Assembly (NCBI RefSeq): GCF_016920785.2
Contig: NW_024609846.1
Coordinates: forward strand, 112,892,831-112,956,830
Direction of reading: 5' to 3'
Origin: Ixodes scapularis
Lineage: Eukaryota > Arthropoda > Arachnida > Ixodida > Ixodidae
Length of the DNA stretch: 64,000 bases
Position numbers and translations under genes: made by a program. A model generated the notes under the pieces. That model was not told where the DNA came from. It saw only the letters and a program-made list of their open reading frames with translations, and ran no database searches. Below are positions 30,845-42,040 of this stretch, one piece after another. The stretch's first letter is position 1, and every line of letters starts with the position of its first letter.

Positions 30845-32587
30845 GTGTTTCTTCGCTGCTCCCAAATTTTCAACCTAGCGCTTGCTTCACTATCCTACGG
30901 GACCCCTGCGGTTCCAGCCCTGGCCTCGGGCCACCCCCGCCCGGGTGGTGACCCACCACAACCACCACTGGATGCCTCCAGTGCCGAAATAACCACCATA
31001 AACCAGCAGCAGCAGCCACCCCGAGCCCACTGCACCTATAATGACAGAAGACTGGAAGGGACCTCGCACCCGCAGCACGTAAGCCTTCCACCATCCTGTG
31101 GACAACCACAGAGGTTATCACCATCGGTTATGGAGCATACCCTTAATGTTCTTGCGACCATAATTGAGAAGAACCCGGCATTTCTTGTGGCACTGAACCA
31201 GCTTGTCGCGCAATTCATGCCACCTCCGCAACCTGAGAGCAGCCCACCTCCACAGACGCGGCAACATATCCCACGACTGCGATGTTCATCGAGAAGCAGA
31301 AATGAAAGGTCCCGCTCTCCTAGATCAGCGCCTGGACAAAACGACACGATGCCTACTCAAGGTCACCGGCAAATCCAAGATGGCGACCCTTCCACTCCGG
31401 CCCACCTGCCGGCACAAGATGGCGGCTGGCCCTCGCAAGGAACGCCCCAAGACAGCACGTCCGGGAGTAATGGCGGCTCATCTACAAAACACGGGATGGA
31501 ACAGCCCGGCCTGCGGAATGCTGAAGATATAGACTTTGAAGAATGGCCACTCCTGGGTGCAACACCTAAGAAAAGAAGGTGGAATCCATTAGCTACAGAA
31601 ACCGCGGGAAGGTCAACACCCACCTCACATCCGACGCAGACTGTCGTGCTGCGCTCCATTGGAAAGAAAGAGGTGAACTCTTTCACGGGAAAAGAAATAC
31701 AAGAAGCAATCAAGAAGGCTGGAATACAAAATCTAGACGGCTATGCCGTCCATCGGAATGAAAAAGCGAACACAATCGCCATTACAACACGCGACCCTCT
31801 CATGCTGGAGAAACTTCTGCAAGTGAAAGAAATAAGGAAAGGCGAGGATACACACGCACTACAGCCGTACAAAGCTTTGGCGGGAAACCAATGCCGGGGA
31901 GTTATTTACCTCCTGTGCCAAGGAAACACGGTGACGCCTGAATCACTACAGGCCGACATCACCTGCAAGGGTCGAAAATTCGCATCAGCGAGGCCCATTG
32001 GGACAAAAGGCAACACCGTTCTAGTGACATTCGAAGGCAAGATTCTTCCGAAGAAAGTGACCTACATGTGTGAGGTCCTAAATGTCCGCGAGTATCGCCC
32101 GCGTCCGTTGGTGTGTTTTCGTTGTCACACGATCGGACACAAAATGGATGTATGCCCACGAAGCGCTGCGCGCTGTGGAACGTGCGGCTCTGAGCACGAT
32201 GCTATGGAAACATGCTCGAGGAGCCCACAGTGCGTGAATTGCAGCGGAGCTCACCTGGCCACGAGCAATGACTGCCCGAAAAGAGCAATCCCAGAACGGC
32301 GCAACAAGCGGCCAAGGGCCAGACAAGAACAAGGAAAGGGTAAGCTCCCGCCTCCCGAAGCACATATGGCACCACCGAAGCTGCAAAGTGGTGGGACATC
32401 GTATGCAGCGGTAACCGCAGCAACTTCCGAGCCAGTAGCAACACCTGCTCACCAACTCGAACAACACGACATCACGCTACAAACCTTGCAAGCTCAGCAA
32501 GCAAGTTTTGCAAGAATGGAGAAACAATTGGCCGCGCTCACGGCGGCAATACACAGGCTCATTGACACACATCATGATAAATATTAA
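30845..32587 (+). CDS. LINE ORF1, gag-like nucleic-acid-binding protein
   Basis: The 580-residue protein should coat the LINE RNA. The first 230 residues are rich in P, S, Q and R and look disordered. A basic middle region leads to three zinc knuckles at about residues 424-475: CFRCHTIGHKMDVCP, CGTCGSEHDAMETCS and CVNCSGAHLATSNDCP. This arrangement is typical of ORF1 in I- and Jockey-type LINEs. The start at 30845 is the first ATG after the element's left end; a later start such as the ATG of MEHTLNVL is possible. The stop codon lies inside the start of ORF2 (14-bp overlap). Confidence 0.85.
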   Translation: MFLRCSQIFNLALASLSYGTPAVPALASGHPRPGGDPPQPPLDASSAEITTINQQQQPPRAHCTYNDRRLEGTSHPQHVSLPPSCGQPQRLSPSVMEHTLNVLATIIEKNPAFLVALNQLVAQFMPPPQPESSPPPQTRQHIPRLRCSSRSRNERSRSPRSAPGQNDTMPTQGHRQIQDGDPSTPAHLPAQDGGWPSQGTPQDSTSGSNGGSSTKHGMEQPGLRNAEDIDFEEWPLLGATPKKRRWNPLATETAGRSTPTSHPTQTVVLRSIGKKEVNSFTGKEIQEAIKKAGIQNLDGYAVHRNEKANTIAITTRDPLMLEKLLQVKEIRKGEDTHALQPYKALAGNQCRGVIYLLCQGNTVTPESLQADITCKGRKFASARPIGTKGNTVLVTFEGKILPKKVTYMCEVLNVREYRPRPLVCFRCHTIGHKMDVCPRSAARCGTCGSEHDAMETCSRSPQCVNCSGAHLATSNDCPKRAIPERRNKRPRARQEQGKGKLPPPEAHMAPPKLQSGGTSYAAVTAATSEPVATPAHQLEQHDITLQTLQAQQASFARMEKQLAALTAAIHRLIDTHHDKY

Positions 32588-35500
32588 TACACAAAACATA
32601 TCCGGAACCACTCAAAAGACACCATCCTCACGTACACAGAACAAACGCTGCTCAAACACTTCACCGTGGATCCTACAATGGAACTGTGGAGGGTTGCAAC
32701 AAAAGCTACCAGAACTGAAAGTTCGTCTGCAAAAACTTAAAAACCGCGCACTCGACATTATCCTCCTTCAGGAAGCTAATGTCAATAAACTCAGAGTACG
32801 GGGATACAAAACATTCATATATCCAAGTATTCAGAGACAAACAAATAACTACGGCATCGTAGCCACACTAATTAAGAAAACACATCCACACACGCAATTA
32901 GATTCCGAGTCGGCGTGTTCAGGCGACCGTGAGGTTGTCTCTACACAGGTCAAGCTCGGTGATACTGTAATTACAATCCACAATATATACACACGGCCGT
33001 CCGTGGGCCCCAACGAGGCCGATTGGATCGAGGGACTCGTAACACCTGGACAACATACCATCCTGGCCGGTGATTTCAATGCTCGTCACACTGCGTGGGG
33101 GTACCCAGACGAGAACGCCCGCGGAAGGAACATCAAGAAAGCCTGTGCCACAGCCAAGCTCAAGCTATGCAACAACCCCTGCGTTCCCACCCGGTTGGCC
33201 CAGTCCACCAGCCAAAATGACACGTCACCCGACCTAACGTGGGCATCCCCGAGATTGAGACTTCAATGGCAGGTCCAGTCAGATCCCATGGGTAGCGATC
33301 ACCTGCCCATTTATCTCAAACTCGGCATCCGTACTTCCCCGAGACGGCCAGTAACCCTCACCAAATGGGACAACTACCGCACGGCGATGAGCCGGCACAG
33401 TGACATTCCATTCACCGAGAGAATTCAGCGCGCCTTGAAAGAAGCACTCACGGAATACCAGGTGAAAGAAGACACTCCTCAGCCAGATCTTCACCTGACC
33501 AACCTATGGGACAACCGTTTAGCCGCCCTCCAGCACTACAGAGTCCGACGGTCACTGACCAACAAGATCCGCCTCAATCAAGCTACAGCCGAAGCTAAGA
33601 AGTACACGATAGAGCTCTGCCGAACAACATGGCGTGGCCTGTGTGACTCTTTCAACTACAGAACGGGCTACTACAAAGTATGGCACGCATACAAAGGCCT
33701 TTCCGGGAAAACGAAAACACGAAACACGGGAAGCAACCTTGCCCTCCGCCTCAAAATAAGCGAAGAACGACTGGCAGATGAAGCGGGAGAACATTTTTTC
33801 CCACAGCAACCCGACCCTCCGCCAACCGAAACTTACACTCGACAGCCTATTTTGCACGAACAGCCAGCAGACGCCCCATTTACTCTTGCGGAGCTTGTTG
33901 ACGCTCTTAGCTCGGCGAACGCGAAGTCCGCGCCTGGCCCAGACAAAATCACCGTTACGGCGCTCCGGAACCTTCCCACAGACGCCATGGAAGAACTCTT
34001 AGAAACTTTTAACAAGATATGGTCCGAAGGGGAAATTCCCGCTGATTGGAAACGATCGACCGTGATTCCCATCCCGAAGGCCGGCAAAACACCACACACG
34101 GTCGCTAACCTGAGGCCTATCTCCCTCACCTCTAATCTGTGCAAGGTCATGGAACGTATGGTCACCACTCGCCTTTCATGGATCCTCGAGACCTCCAAAG
34201 CATTCCACCCCACACAAACTGGCTTCAGACCACACATGTCAACACAAGATAGCCTCCTCATGATACACTACCACATGTATGAGCGACGGCTATTCAAGAG
34301 TCAACCCCGCACACTTGTCGCCATCGACCTACGCAAGGCGTTTGACTCTGTCCCCCATCACACCGTGGTAGATGCTGCTAAGAAGCTCGGGATCCAAGGA
34401 CGCCTTGTGAACTTCATTAAGACGTTCCTGCAGGATCGTACCTACCAAATAATGATCGGCAACACAAAAGGAAAATGGAAGCCCAACAACGTTGGAGTAC
34501 CACAGGGTGCGGTCCTGTCGCCGCTACTCTTCAATATTGTAATGACGGATCTCGCTCGAGCCCTCGATAATGTCCCACAAGTTCTGCACACCATCTACGC
34601 GGACGATATCACCCTATGGACTACGGCCGGGGGAGCTGAACAACAGCAGCACTACATGCAGCGAGCATTGAATATTGTCACCACCTTTGCCTGCACCACT
34701 GGAATGGAAATATCTAAAGATAAAACTACCTACATGGTCATCCCAAGCAGGCGCAGGAAATCTAGCGTCAACATCAAACTTCATCTCGACGGAGATCCTA
34801 TCACACCATCTAACAACGTGAAAATCCTGGGTGTCCCCTTTAACCAGAACGGGGGCGCCACTACATGGATTAAGCAAGTCAAAGGACAATGGAAGAAAGG
34901 TCTTGAACTCCTCAAAGCCATCTCCAGCAAGTCTTGGGGGGCACAAGAAGAACTACTACGCCGCCTAGTCCGAGCCCTGCTCGTATCCAAAGTGGTTTAT
35001 GGTATCAATTATCTTCGATTAACGCGTGCACAGGAAGCGACCTTAGTTACAATGAACCGAGCAGCGATGCGAATTGTCACTGGCCTGCCCCGCTTCACCA
35101 CTGTGGAACAGCTCGAACGTGCAGCGCAAATGAATACCATCCGAGAAATCGCACAAGAGATGGCCATCAGCCAGGAGCGCCGACTGGCGCGCACACCCCA
35201 TGGACGAGTCATTCTCGAAAAGAGCGGGAGAAGTCATCTAGCGAAAGGCCCACTAATGCCCATCACACCTCCCCCGTGGGACACAGAACTGGTCACCTCA
35301 ATCAAACCTACTCCCAAGCACCAAGGAATCGACAACTCGGGACGTCGCGGCACACAGGTCAAAATGCATCTCGCAGAAATCGGCTCCCTCAAAGCGAACG
35401 TTGAGGTGTTTTACACCGATGCGGCTCGCGACGAGAGTGGCCGCACAGCCATCGCCTGGCATTCCACCACCAGGAAAGAAACCCAGCAACAACTAGCCGC

Positions 35501-36299
35501 ACGCACGCGAAGCGCTTGCGCCGCAGAGCTACTCGCAATACAGATGGCAGTCCATGCATCGACGACAACACGCCAGGCAGGAATTACTGAATCTCGAATC
35601 TACACGGACTCGCAAGAAGCATTACGCGAACTTAGACGCTCAGACGCTTGCAACACCACAGTCACAAAAATTCGAACGCTGGTCCGCCAAGCGAAATCAC
35701 AACAGACAATCACGGTCTCGTGGATTCCGGGCCACGCGAGCATCCCGGGGAATGAGCGGGCGGACGGGGCCGCGAGGGCGCAGCTACAAGCAGAAAAATA
35801 TCCCTCAAAAGGTCTCGTCCTCTCGCCCATTCAACGGGACGAGCAAGAGGAAGACGACTTCGACATCTTCGAAGTCAAACGAGAAGAAAGAATTGCAAGA
35901 AAGGCAAGACTCGCCGCCCTGCTGCCACATAATCCCCATCCGATCCCTTGCGGATTTCCGCGCTGGGAAAAGGTGGCTCTCCACCGTATACAAACGCTGA
36001 CGATGATGACCCCCGTGTGGAGAGCCAGGATCCACCGTCCAGCCGACACCCAAGATATCGGACCAAACCCGAACTGCGTGTGCTGCAAAGTCCCTGCAAC
36101 GTGCCAACACTTAATGGGGGATTGTAGGGGGACCTCGCGGGAGCGGACTGCCGTCATCGCAGACCTCCCAAGCCACTTACGCCCTACCTCCTTTGAGGAA
36201 TGGACCCAGCCGGCCACGACTGAGGAGGTGGAACTCAAGCTTATATACTCATCCATCATAACATTCCTCCGATCCTCCGGGGTCAGGACTTTCATTTGA
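32574..36299 (+). CDS. LINE ORF2: endonuclease, reverse transcriptase, RNase H
   Basis: The protein has about 1241 residues from the ATG at 32574; the frame is open from 32508. An apurinic-type endonuclease spans roughly residues 30-250 (WNCGGLQQK, LLQEAN, AGDFNARH, GSDHLPI). The reverse transcriptase spans about 455-720 (PGPDKI, AIDLRKAFDSVPHH, GVPQGAVLSP, YADDI). The RNase H spans about 945-1075 (FYTDAARDESG, AELLAIQ, YTDSQEAL, WIPGHASIPGNERADGA). A zinc motif, CVCCKVPATCQHLMGDC, sits near 1167. The catalytic residues I can check are present. The ATG overlaps the ORF1 end as ATGATAAATATTAA, which suggests translation by reinitiation. It cuts target DNA and copies the LINE RNA into it. Confidence 0.9.
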   Translation: MININTQNISGTTQKTPSSRTQNKRCSNTSPWILQWNCGGLQQKLPELKVRLQKLKNRALDIILLQEANVNKLRVRGYKTFIYPSIQRQTNNYGIVATLIKKTHPHTQLDSESACSGDREVVSTQVKLGDTVITIHNIYTRPSVGPNEADWIEGLVTPGQHTILAGDFNARHTAWGYPDENARGRNIKKACATAKLKLCNNPCVPTRLAQSTSQNDTSPDLTWASPRLRLQWQVQSDPMGSDHLPIYLKLGIRTSPRRPVTLTKWDNYRTAMSRHSDIPFTERIQRALKEALTEYQVKEDTPQPDLHLTNLWDNRLAALQHYRVRRSLTNKIRLNQATAEAKKYTIELCRTTWRGLCDSFNYRTGYYKVWHAYKGLSGKTKTRNTGSNLALRLKISEERLADEAGEHFFPQQPDPPPTETYTRQPILHEQPADAPFTLAELVDALSSANAKSAPGPDKITVTALRNLPTDAMEELLETFNKIWSEGEIPADWKRSTVIPIPKAGKTPHTVANLRPISLTSNLCKVMERMVTTRLSWILETSKAFHPTQTGFRPHMSTQDSLLMIHYHMYERRLFKSQPRTLVAIDLRKAFDSVPHHTVVDAAKKLGIQGRLVNFIKTFLQDRTYQIMIGNTKGKWKPNNVGVPQGAVLSPLLFNIVMTDLARALDNVPQVLHTIYADDITLWTTAGGAEQQQHYMQRALNIVTTFACTTGMEISKDKTTYMVIPSRRRKSSVNIKLHLDGDPITPSNNVKILGVPFNQNGGATTWIKQVKGQWKKGLELLKAISSKSWGAQEELLRRLVRALLVSKVVYGINYLRLTRAQEATLVTMNRAAMRIVTGLPRFTTVEQLERAAQMNTIREIAQEMAISQERRLARTPHGRVILEKSGRSHLAKGPLMPITPPPWDTELVTSIKPTPKHQGIDNSGRRGTQVKMHLAEIGSLKANVEVFYTDAARDESGRTAIAWHSTTRKETQQQLAARTRSACAAELLAIQMAVHASTTTRQAGITESRIYTDSQEALRELRRSDACNTTVTKIRTLVRQAKSQQTITVSWIPGHASIPGNERADGAARAQLQAEKYPSKGLVLSPIQRDEQEEDDFDIFEVKREERIARKARLAALLPHNPHPIPCGFPRWEKVALHRIQTLTMMTPVWRARIHRPADTQDIGPNPNCVCCKVPATCQHLMGDCRGTSRERTAVIADLPSHLRPTSFEEWTQPATTEEVELKLIYSSIITFLRSSGVRTFI

Positions 36300-36393
36300 C
36301 ATAATCACCCCATTTCCCTCTTCCCTTACCCCCACCCACCTCGAGGCCTTATCAGCCAGAGGGCGGTTTCATTAAAGACGTGTTTAATCAAAA

Positions 36394-36405
36394 CCCTTTC
36401 CGACG
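36394..36405 (+). repeat. Right target site duplication of the LINE
   Basis: Exact copy of 30801-30812. The foldback sequence resumes directly after it (TCATAGTCAGC). Confidence 0.85.
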
Positions 36406-36924
36406 TCATAGTCAGCTTTTGGGCCAATCGTGGAAGGCCGACCACAGCGACGCTTTCGGTCGCGCACGTCGCCAATAGACCTTTCCAGAAAAGGGCTGCT
36501 GGCCGGTTTCATTTTCAGTGTTCGTGCGAATCGCGCGTGATTTGCTCGCTTTCCGAAGCGACGCACACGCGCGTGCTGAGCTGTGGAAATCGCACGCTGA
36601 GCTGTGGATTTGTAAACATTGGAAAGGTCTATTGGCGACGAGCGCGACCGAAAGCGTCGCTGTGGTCGGCCTTCCACGATTGGCCCAAAAGCTGACTATG
36701 ACGTCGGAAAGGGTATACCATCGACGGAAATAAGAGGAATGAAAGAACTTTAATTTCGACGGTGTTGGCAGTGCTGCTTCGAGAGCGCAATGATTTCAGG
36801 CTTCCACTATGCTATTTACAAACACCATCGAACTTGTTGTTCGCAAGGTAATGACGTCACAAGGGGGAACCATAGGAGGGCGCCACCGAAACATCTCGCC
36901 GCTAATACTGACAGACCTTTCTCA

Positions 36925-37300
36925 CTCTTGTTGTAGGCGTTACCGAAAACAAGTAATGAAATACGTTACTCGTTACTTGCAAACAAAAGGAACGCGCTAC
37001 CAACCTACGTTACCTCAAAATAAAATAAAAGTGTTACCATCACCATTACCGATAAAACGTACCGCAGGTTACTTTTGCGTTACTTTTTTAATGATGAATT
37101 ATGTCGGAATACTCTAATAATATACGGAAAACGCAAAAAACTAAACAATTTACATGGCTTTGATCCTAAAAACACGAAAAAAGTAAAGTGTCCTTTTTAG
37201 GTCCCGGGAAGAGGTAACGAGTAATGTAACTACTACGTTACCTGTTACTGTTCTAAAAAAGTAACGAGTATACGTTACTACGTTAACGAAAAAGTTGCGC
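36925..37300. repeat. GTAACG-rich imperfect inverted repeat
   Basis: Words such as GTTACTCGTTACTT, GGTAACGAGTAATG and AAAAGTAACGAG occur in both orientations at the two ends of about 375 bp. Similar GTTACT-rich non-autonomous repeats occur in many animal genomes. The class is uncertain. Confidence 0.45.
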
Positions 37301-37464
37301 AATACCGGCAATGCCTTTGATTTTAACGCATTAACGTTAACACTGTTCTCATCCATGAGACCACGCTAATTGTACATTGACGGGCACGACGGCAGTTGAT
37401 ATGCTTCCTATTTCACATATATTTTCGTAACGATGGCTAGTTGGGCTAGTTGCTCTTGCATCAT

Positions 37465-38084
37465 GGTGTAATTCGCCAAAACAACACGGACGAAAACGAA
37501 GGGAGAACTGAACAGGACGCGGCGTAACTTTCAACTGAGTGGTTCATTTCAATTACATACTTTTAAAAATATAAAAACAGGCACACTTGGCAGAACAGAA
37601 AGATATGGTTTAAAAACACTCAAATACCAGCGTCATTGGTTCTTCAGATAGTAGAATTCCTTATTGAACAAGGACAAATAGGGCGCTTTACACAAGAGTT
37701 GTCCTGCTGGGACTTAATCACGAAAGCTTCGTGAATTTCTCTGGCCGTTTTTGTTTTGTAATGGCTCATGACACAGGTCTCACCAAAGATGGTGCTGGAC
37801 TTTCCCGAGTTTGGCCCGTATTCGCAATGGTCACAGTGGACTGCTAGGCTGTCAGACGGGGACTGCCTCATCGCCAACGCATGCTCTTTGACCCTATCAT
37901 GGCATTTCAGTAAAGGGGGGGGGGGGGGGGGGGGGGTAGACTATATTTTTGTGTCCTGCCAAGTGTGGCCTGTTTGAATATTTTTAAAAGTATGTCATCG
38001 AATAAACAGTTCGGTTGAATGTTACACCGCGTCCTGTCCAGTTCTCCCTTCATTTTCGTCCGTGTTGTTTTGGCGTATTACACC
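37465..38084 (-). mobile_element. Penelope-like element fragment with inverted 3'UTR copies
   Basis: Reading the minus strand, the C-terminal coding region (about 37900-37633) is followed by its 3'UTR (37612-37465). A second copy of this UTR lies in opposite orientation at 37940-38084: CCTGTTTGAATATTTTTAAAA, GCGTCCTGTCCAGTTCTCCC and CGTCCGTGTTGTTTTGGCG are shared. A 22-base G run (37915-37936) separates the inverted copy from the coding end. Penelope-like elements often carry terminal repeats in tandem or inverted arrangement, which fits. Confidence 0.65.
37633..37900 (-). pseudogene. C-terminal end of a Penelope-like GIY-YIG protein
   Basis: The minus strand reads LAVHCDHCEYGPNSGKS, then KTAREIHEAFVI and CVKRP. 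After a frameshift near 37690 it continues LFNKEFYYLKNQ and a stop at 37635-37633. The C-x2-C spacing, the TAREIHEAF-type phrase and the ending are those of the region following the GIY-YIG nuclease of Penelope-like elements. The nuclease core and the reverse transcriptase are absent. Confidence 0.6.
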
Positions 38085-41000
38085 TTATAATATATTTCCA
38101 TATTCGCGCGATTCTGTTGGCGGGACAAGTAGACTGAGGTGACCGAACAGCAATAATCAATTATAGCTTAAGAAACGCCGAGAGTGGCTTATGGTATTAT
38201 TTTTCTAGAACAAAAAAAAACATAAATACATACACGACTCTCTACTCAGATGGTATTGTGCCTGCGCAACAAATTACTCGAAGCCATCAGTTATACACGA
38301 CCAATCCGACATCCCCCTAAATTAGGAATTCGACCTCGCTCTCCCATTATTAAAACAGACCTGACTTTGTCCATTCATTTTTTATTCTGTGTGCCTCGAC
38401 TTTTTTGCTTGTTTGTGAAGCTTGTTTGTCCCTGTTTTTATACAACACGACAGCCTCCTTTAGGAGCGGGTTACAGGTACGGTCTCGGCAATGGCATGCC
38501 ATGTAGGACACTGTAGTAACTGAGAGTAAAATGCCAGTCCCTAGAGTGTGACATTTGCTGTTGTGGAGAGAAAGAAATACGAAGGACTTGCATAAAGGTG
38601 GAGTTGACTTAAGGCATGCTTCAATGTGACGGTACTAACTCTCGTTGGCCATCCAGCTGTATCAAAAGGTGTAATCTAGTACTCAGTATAAATAACTTAG
38701 CCGAACCAACGTAAGAGAGGATTATTTATTTTATTTTTGTATAAAAATATTGACACTCTGTAAAAATACCAGACTGGTTCTTTGTACTTTCGGTTTAGAG
38801 GGCGAATGCTATGCGACGCCGCGGTGCTGACGCCCCCGTGGATACGCAGCCCGAAAACATTGTCCTCAAGTGCAGAGCAGAAACACAGGGGCACTCAGCA
38901 CGTGAACAGTTGTAGGATCACGTGACTTCATAGTAGAGGTAGATCGTATTTCATCCAACGCCTCGCGAGCAATCCGGATGAGTGAATATCCTGTTTCCTC
39001 GCTATGGAGCCACAATCTTTCAATAGCGAACGCTTGGTGCGCGTGTGGTCCGTTTATCTTTCACGGCTGATGAAAAGCTTAGGAAGTTTAAACGTTCTCT
39101 TGAGAGGCGAAAACATGCCCGCTATCAAAAAAAAAAAAAAAAACATTTTACACGATTTGTGCAATCAAACCAAAAATTTTGATTCGTTGATCTCGCTTCG
39201 TGATACAGAATGATTCGACCGGGAAAAGGTTCGCAAGAGAAAGACTGGGAAGCTGCCTGTGTGCGAACATAAACAACGTCGCGTGTAAGACAAGATTGTG
39301 AGACGAAGTCTGAGGTCATGAGGACTCGTCAGGTTTATCGACGCAAAGTATAGTCGGTTGCATGGCGGATGCAAAAATGGGGGAAAAGTAACTTTAAAAG
39401 AAGGAGTGCTGGTTGATGCAGCGCAGCCTTGGGCGACCTTGGACTCCCTCTGGACAAGGTGCTTCTCTAGAGCAGGGACATAAAATATTAGAATTTCGAC
39501 GAGACTAAGTTTCGCCCTTGCGAACGCCCAGATATTAAAAGGCTGGCAAGTTTGACCCACATAATTAAATAAAAAATATTAATCTGACAGAGTACGTAGC
39601 TCATCAGCAGCATTTAGTGTATTGCGATGACAACGAATGAGTAGTAAACGTGTTGCTTTCTTTTTATAAAACGCCATTCACACGGTTAGCATTTTCATTT
39701 CCTTTAACATACGTTCCTTGTCGAGGGTTGAATCAGCCCTCTTATCTTGGGTCGCGAGCACATATCACGCGCGGAGGATTGCGAACTGGTTTGCCGCCGA
39801 CCATGAAGGTCTCTTGGCGAAATTTCCAGGTAGCACTGTTGTTTAAGCCACAATTTTTTTTTCTTCTGGCAGTTCAGGACACAGAAGACCCGAAGAAACC
39901 AAGGTATAACCGAACTCGGTATTATTTTGACTGAGTCGGACCATTTTGGCTCTAAATTGCCAAACAAGAGCGAGAGTTAGACTTCACTGCCTAATTATTT
40001 GGTTGTCAACTGGCTTCTTCGGGCCTCAGTTTCTTAGGATATGCTAAATCAAGGCTTCATTTCTGACAGCGCTTTGTCCGTGCACTCCTTTCACTTGTCC
40101 TTTGTTCAATTTTTTGCGCTGTTTTCACGTTTGACTTCATTTCTAGTTGCTCGGTTTTCACCTGGCAACTTTGGGTCTAAATTTCGAAACAAGTGCAGGA
40201 ATTAGGTTTCACTGCGGGTTGTTTTGCTGATAGGGAGAATTTCTGGCTCATGCCTACGTCCTTAAAAGAGATTAACCCAGTTGACATGCTACCAAACGGT
40301 AGCGTTGACTACCTAGAAATATACTGCATAGAATTAAGCCAATTAACGTCAAGCAAAAACGGACTTACTATCCTGGCAGGACTTCCGATTTGTTTGGTCG
40401 TTACTAAGAGTTCAAGTACAGCCATTAAATGTGACGTCTTTGATTGACCTTAACGTTATAAAATCTTCTTGCGTGTTTTCGTGTTTTGTAACTTCGACAT
40501 GAACTGCGCAACACACAATTTTCGTTTTTGAGCCATAAATTGCAATATACTGTGAAGTGAAGTAAGAAATATACAGTAAACCCTTCAGTAAATATTATCC
40601 GAAATAAAAAGTTGTCACGCCTGTCCACGAAGCCACGCCGACACTCACTTGTAGTCTCAAGCTTACGCCCTAGTCTTATCAATAAAAGCGCTCAACTGAT
40701 AGTGCAATCATGTCATATTACCGCAAAGTTATATATTGGCTAGCAAACGTAATTTGGATCGGTGAGGTAAATTTTCGATATTACACATTTTGTTACATTT
40801 TACAGCCAAGTGCGTCGTATTGTGTTTTTCACCGCACTCAAAAAAAAAAAACACTAGAGAATGCAAAGTGTGCATGTGTTACTAAAAAATTTCTCTTGCA
40901 TTTCTTTTATTAAAATATCCTATTTGATTAGAAGCACCGTCCGTCTTTCAGTTAATGGCATGGGGATAGAGTCCCAGTTGACCTTATTTAACTTTTCTCA

Positions 41001-42040
41001 ATATGACTGCGACAAAAATATTAAGACATGTGTTTAAACACAATTTTCATAACCGCTAGAAACATAAATTTTATAGGTCTAGATTCCAAACAAATCAGGT
41101 ATATATAAGAAGGTAGCAAACCTATGCAGAACTGGTTCCCTAAAAATGTCGTCAAACTTCGAGAGAGTTAAAGAGTTAAACAGTTAAATTTGGCCTCCGT
41201 TTCGTCCCCAATTACACAGCCCCAGACCAACCCAAATACCTTTTGGCACGCCTAGTAAAGAACTAGGGTTATTTTAGGAAGTCAAGAAAAATCTAGCACA
41301 AATTCTTATGCCTGCGTAGTAGGGCTGTCTGTGTTCTTCAAGAGTAAACTATCGCCGGCAAAACGCCTCGGTCACAATGAACCACCACTAGCGAGCAGCA
41401 TTCAATTGCAAACGCACCACAACTTGCATTCCATTGAAATCATCACACTTGGTACCACCAATATATACAAATGCACCAGACATTTCTAACCTTGTAAAAT
41501 CATCCCGACGATATGTACACCTCAATACTGCAATCTTCGCTTTGATTTGAGAAGCGTATTCTAGGGGTGGGTATTACAAGCACCAAACACCACGTCTACC
41601 CCATATTTCCCCAACCTCTTTCAATTTTAGAGCGAAAGTAGTAGCTTTTTTTAGCCTGATTGATGTCACTTCGATGCACATCGTAGAAAAGATTTTGCGT
41701 TCTCGTTTGATATGAATATTTACAACGCTTATCGGAATGTGTAAAGGCAGGAATCTTTGCCACACGTCATATCTTACCTGCCTGGATGTCTCTTCATAAT
41801 TTGCATATCAAGGAAATTGATCTGTCTACCTCCATGGCTCTCTCACGTTACTACAAACAATTCCCGACGATACTTGGCGATGGTGTCACAAAGCGGAACG
41901 CAAAACGATCAACACAGCACTCCTCCACTCTTCGCGACGATTGCTTCAGCATTCGTCTAGTCTTGGAGAAAAGGGAACGGCGTGCTTCCTGATTTTCTAG
42001 AGTTCCATACTGACGAACGTTCAATTTACGCTGATTGGAG
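38085..42040. other. Intergenic or 3' flank of the transporter gene
   Basis: No gene recognised. The part next to 42040 must contain the 3'UTR of the minus-strand transporter. A minus-strand AATAAA occurs near 40907-40912, but I cannot tell which polyadenylation signal is used. Two loosely similar phrases of about 50 bp start near 39945 and 40157. Confidence 0.45.

Larger units (their letters stand above)
30813..36393 (+). mobile_element. Full-length-looking I-superfamily LINE
   Basis: The 5.58-kb element lies between two copies of CCCTTTCCGACG. It carries two long uninterrupted ORFs: a gag-like ORF1 with three zinc knuckles, and an ORF2 with endonuclease, reverse transcriptase and RNase H. 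The RNase H and the terminal zinc motif favour the I/LOA-type group over Jockey or CR1. The 5' leader is only about 32 bp before the first ATG. The 3' end reads TTAATCAAAA with no long poly-A. The two open frames and the exact target duplication indicate a recent insertion. Confidence 0.88.
30610..36904. mobile_element. Foldback element with long inverted arms, split by a LINE
   Basis: TAGCGGCGAGATGTTTTGG at 30610 is mirrored by the end at 36904. Without the inserted LINE the element is about 700 bp. The arms are near 270-290 bp each, from 30610 to about 36480 (LINE excluded) and from about 36633 to 36904. The middle (about 36484-36630) is itself partly symmetrical (CCTTTCCAGAAAAGG and CATTGGAAAGG). 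TA at both borders suggests a TA-targeting element. No transposase is encoded, so mobility needs one from elsewhere. Confidence 0.75.
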
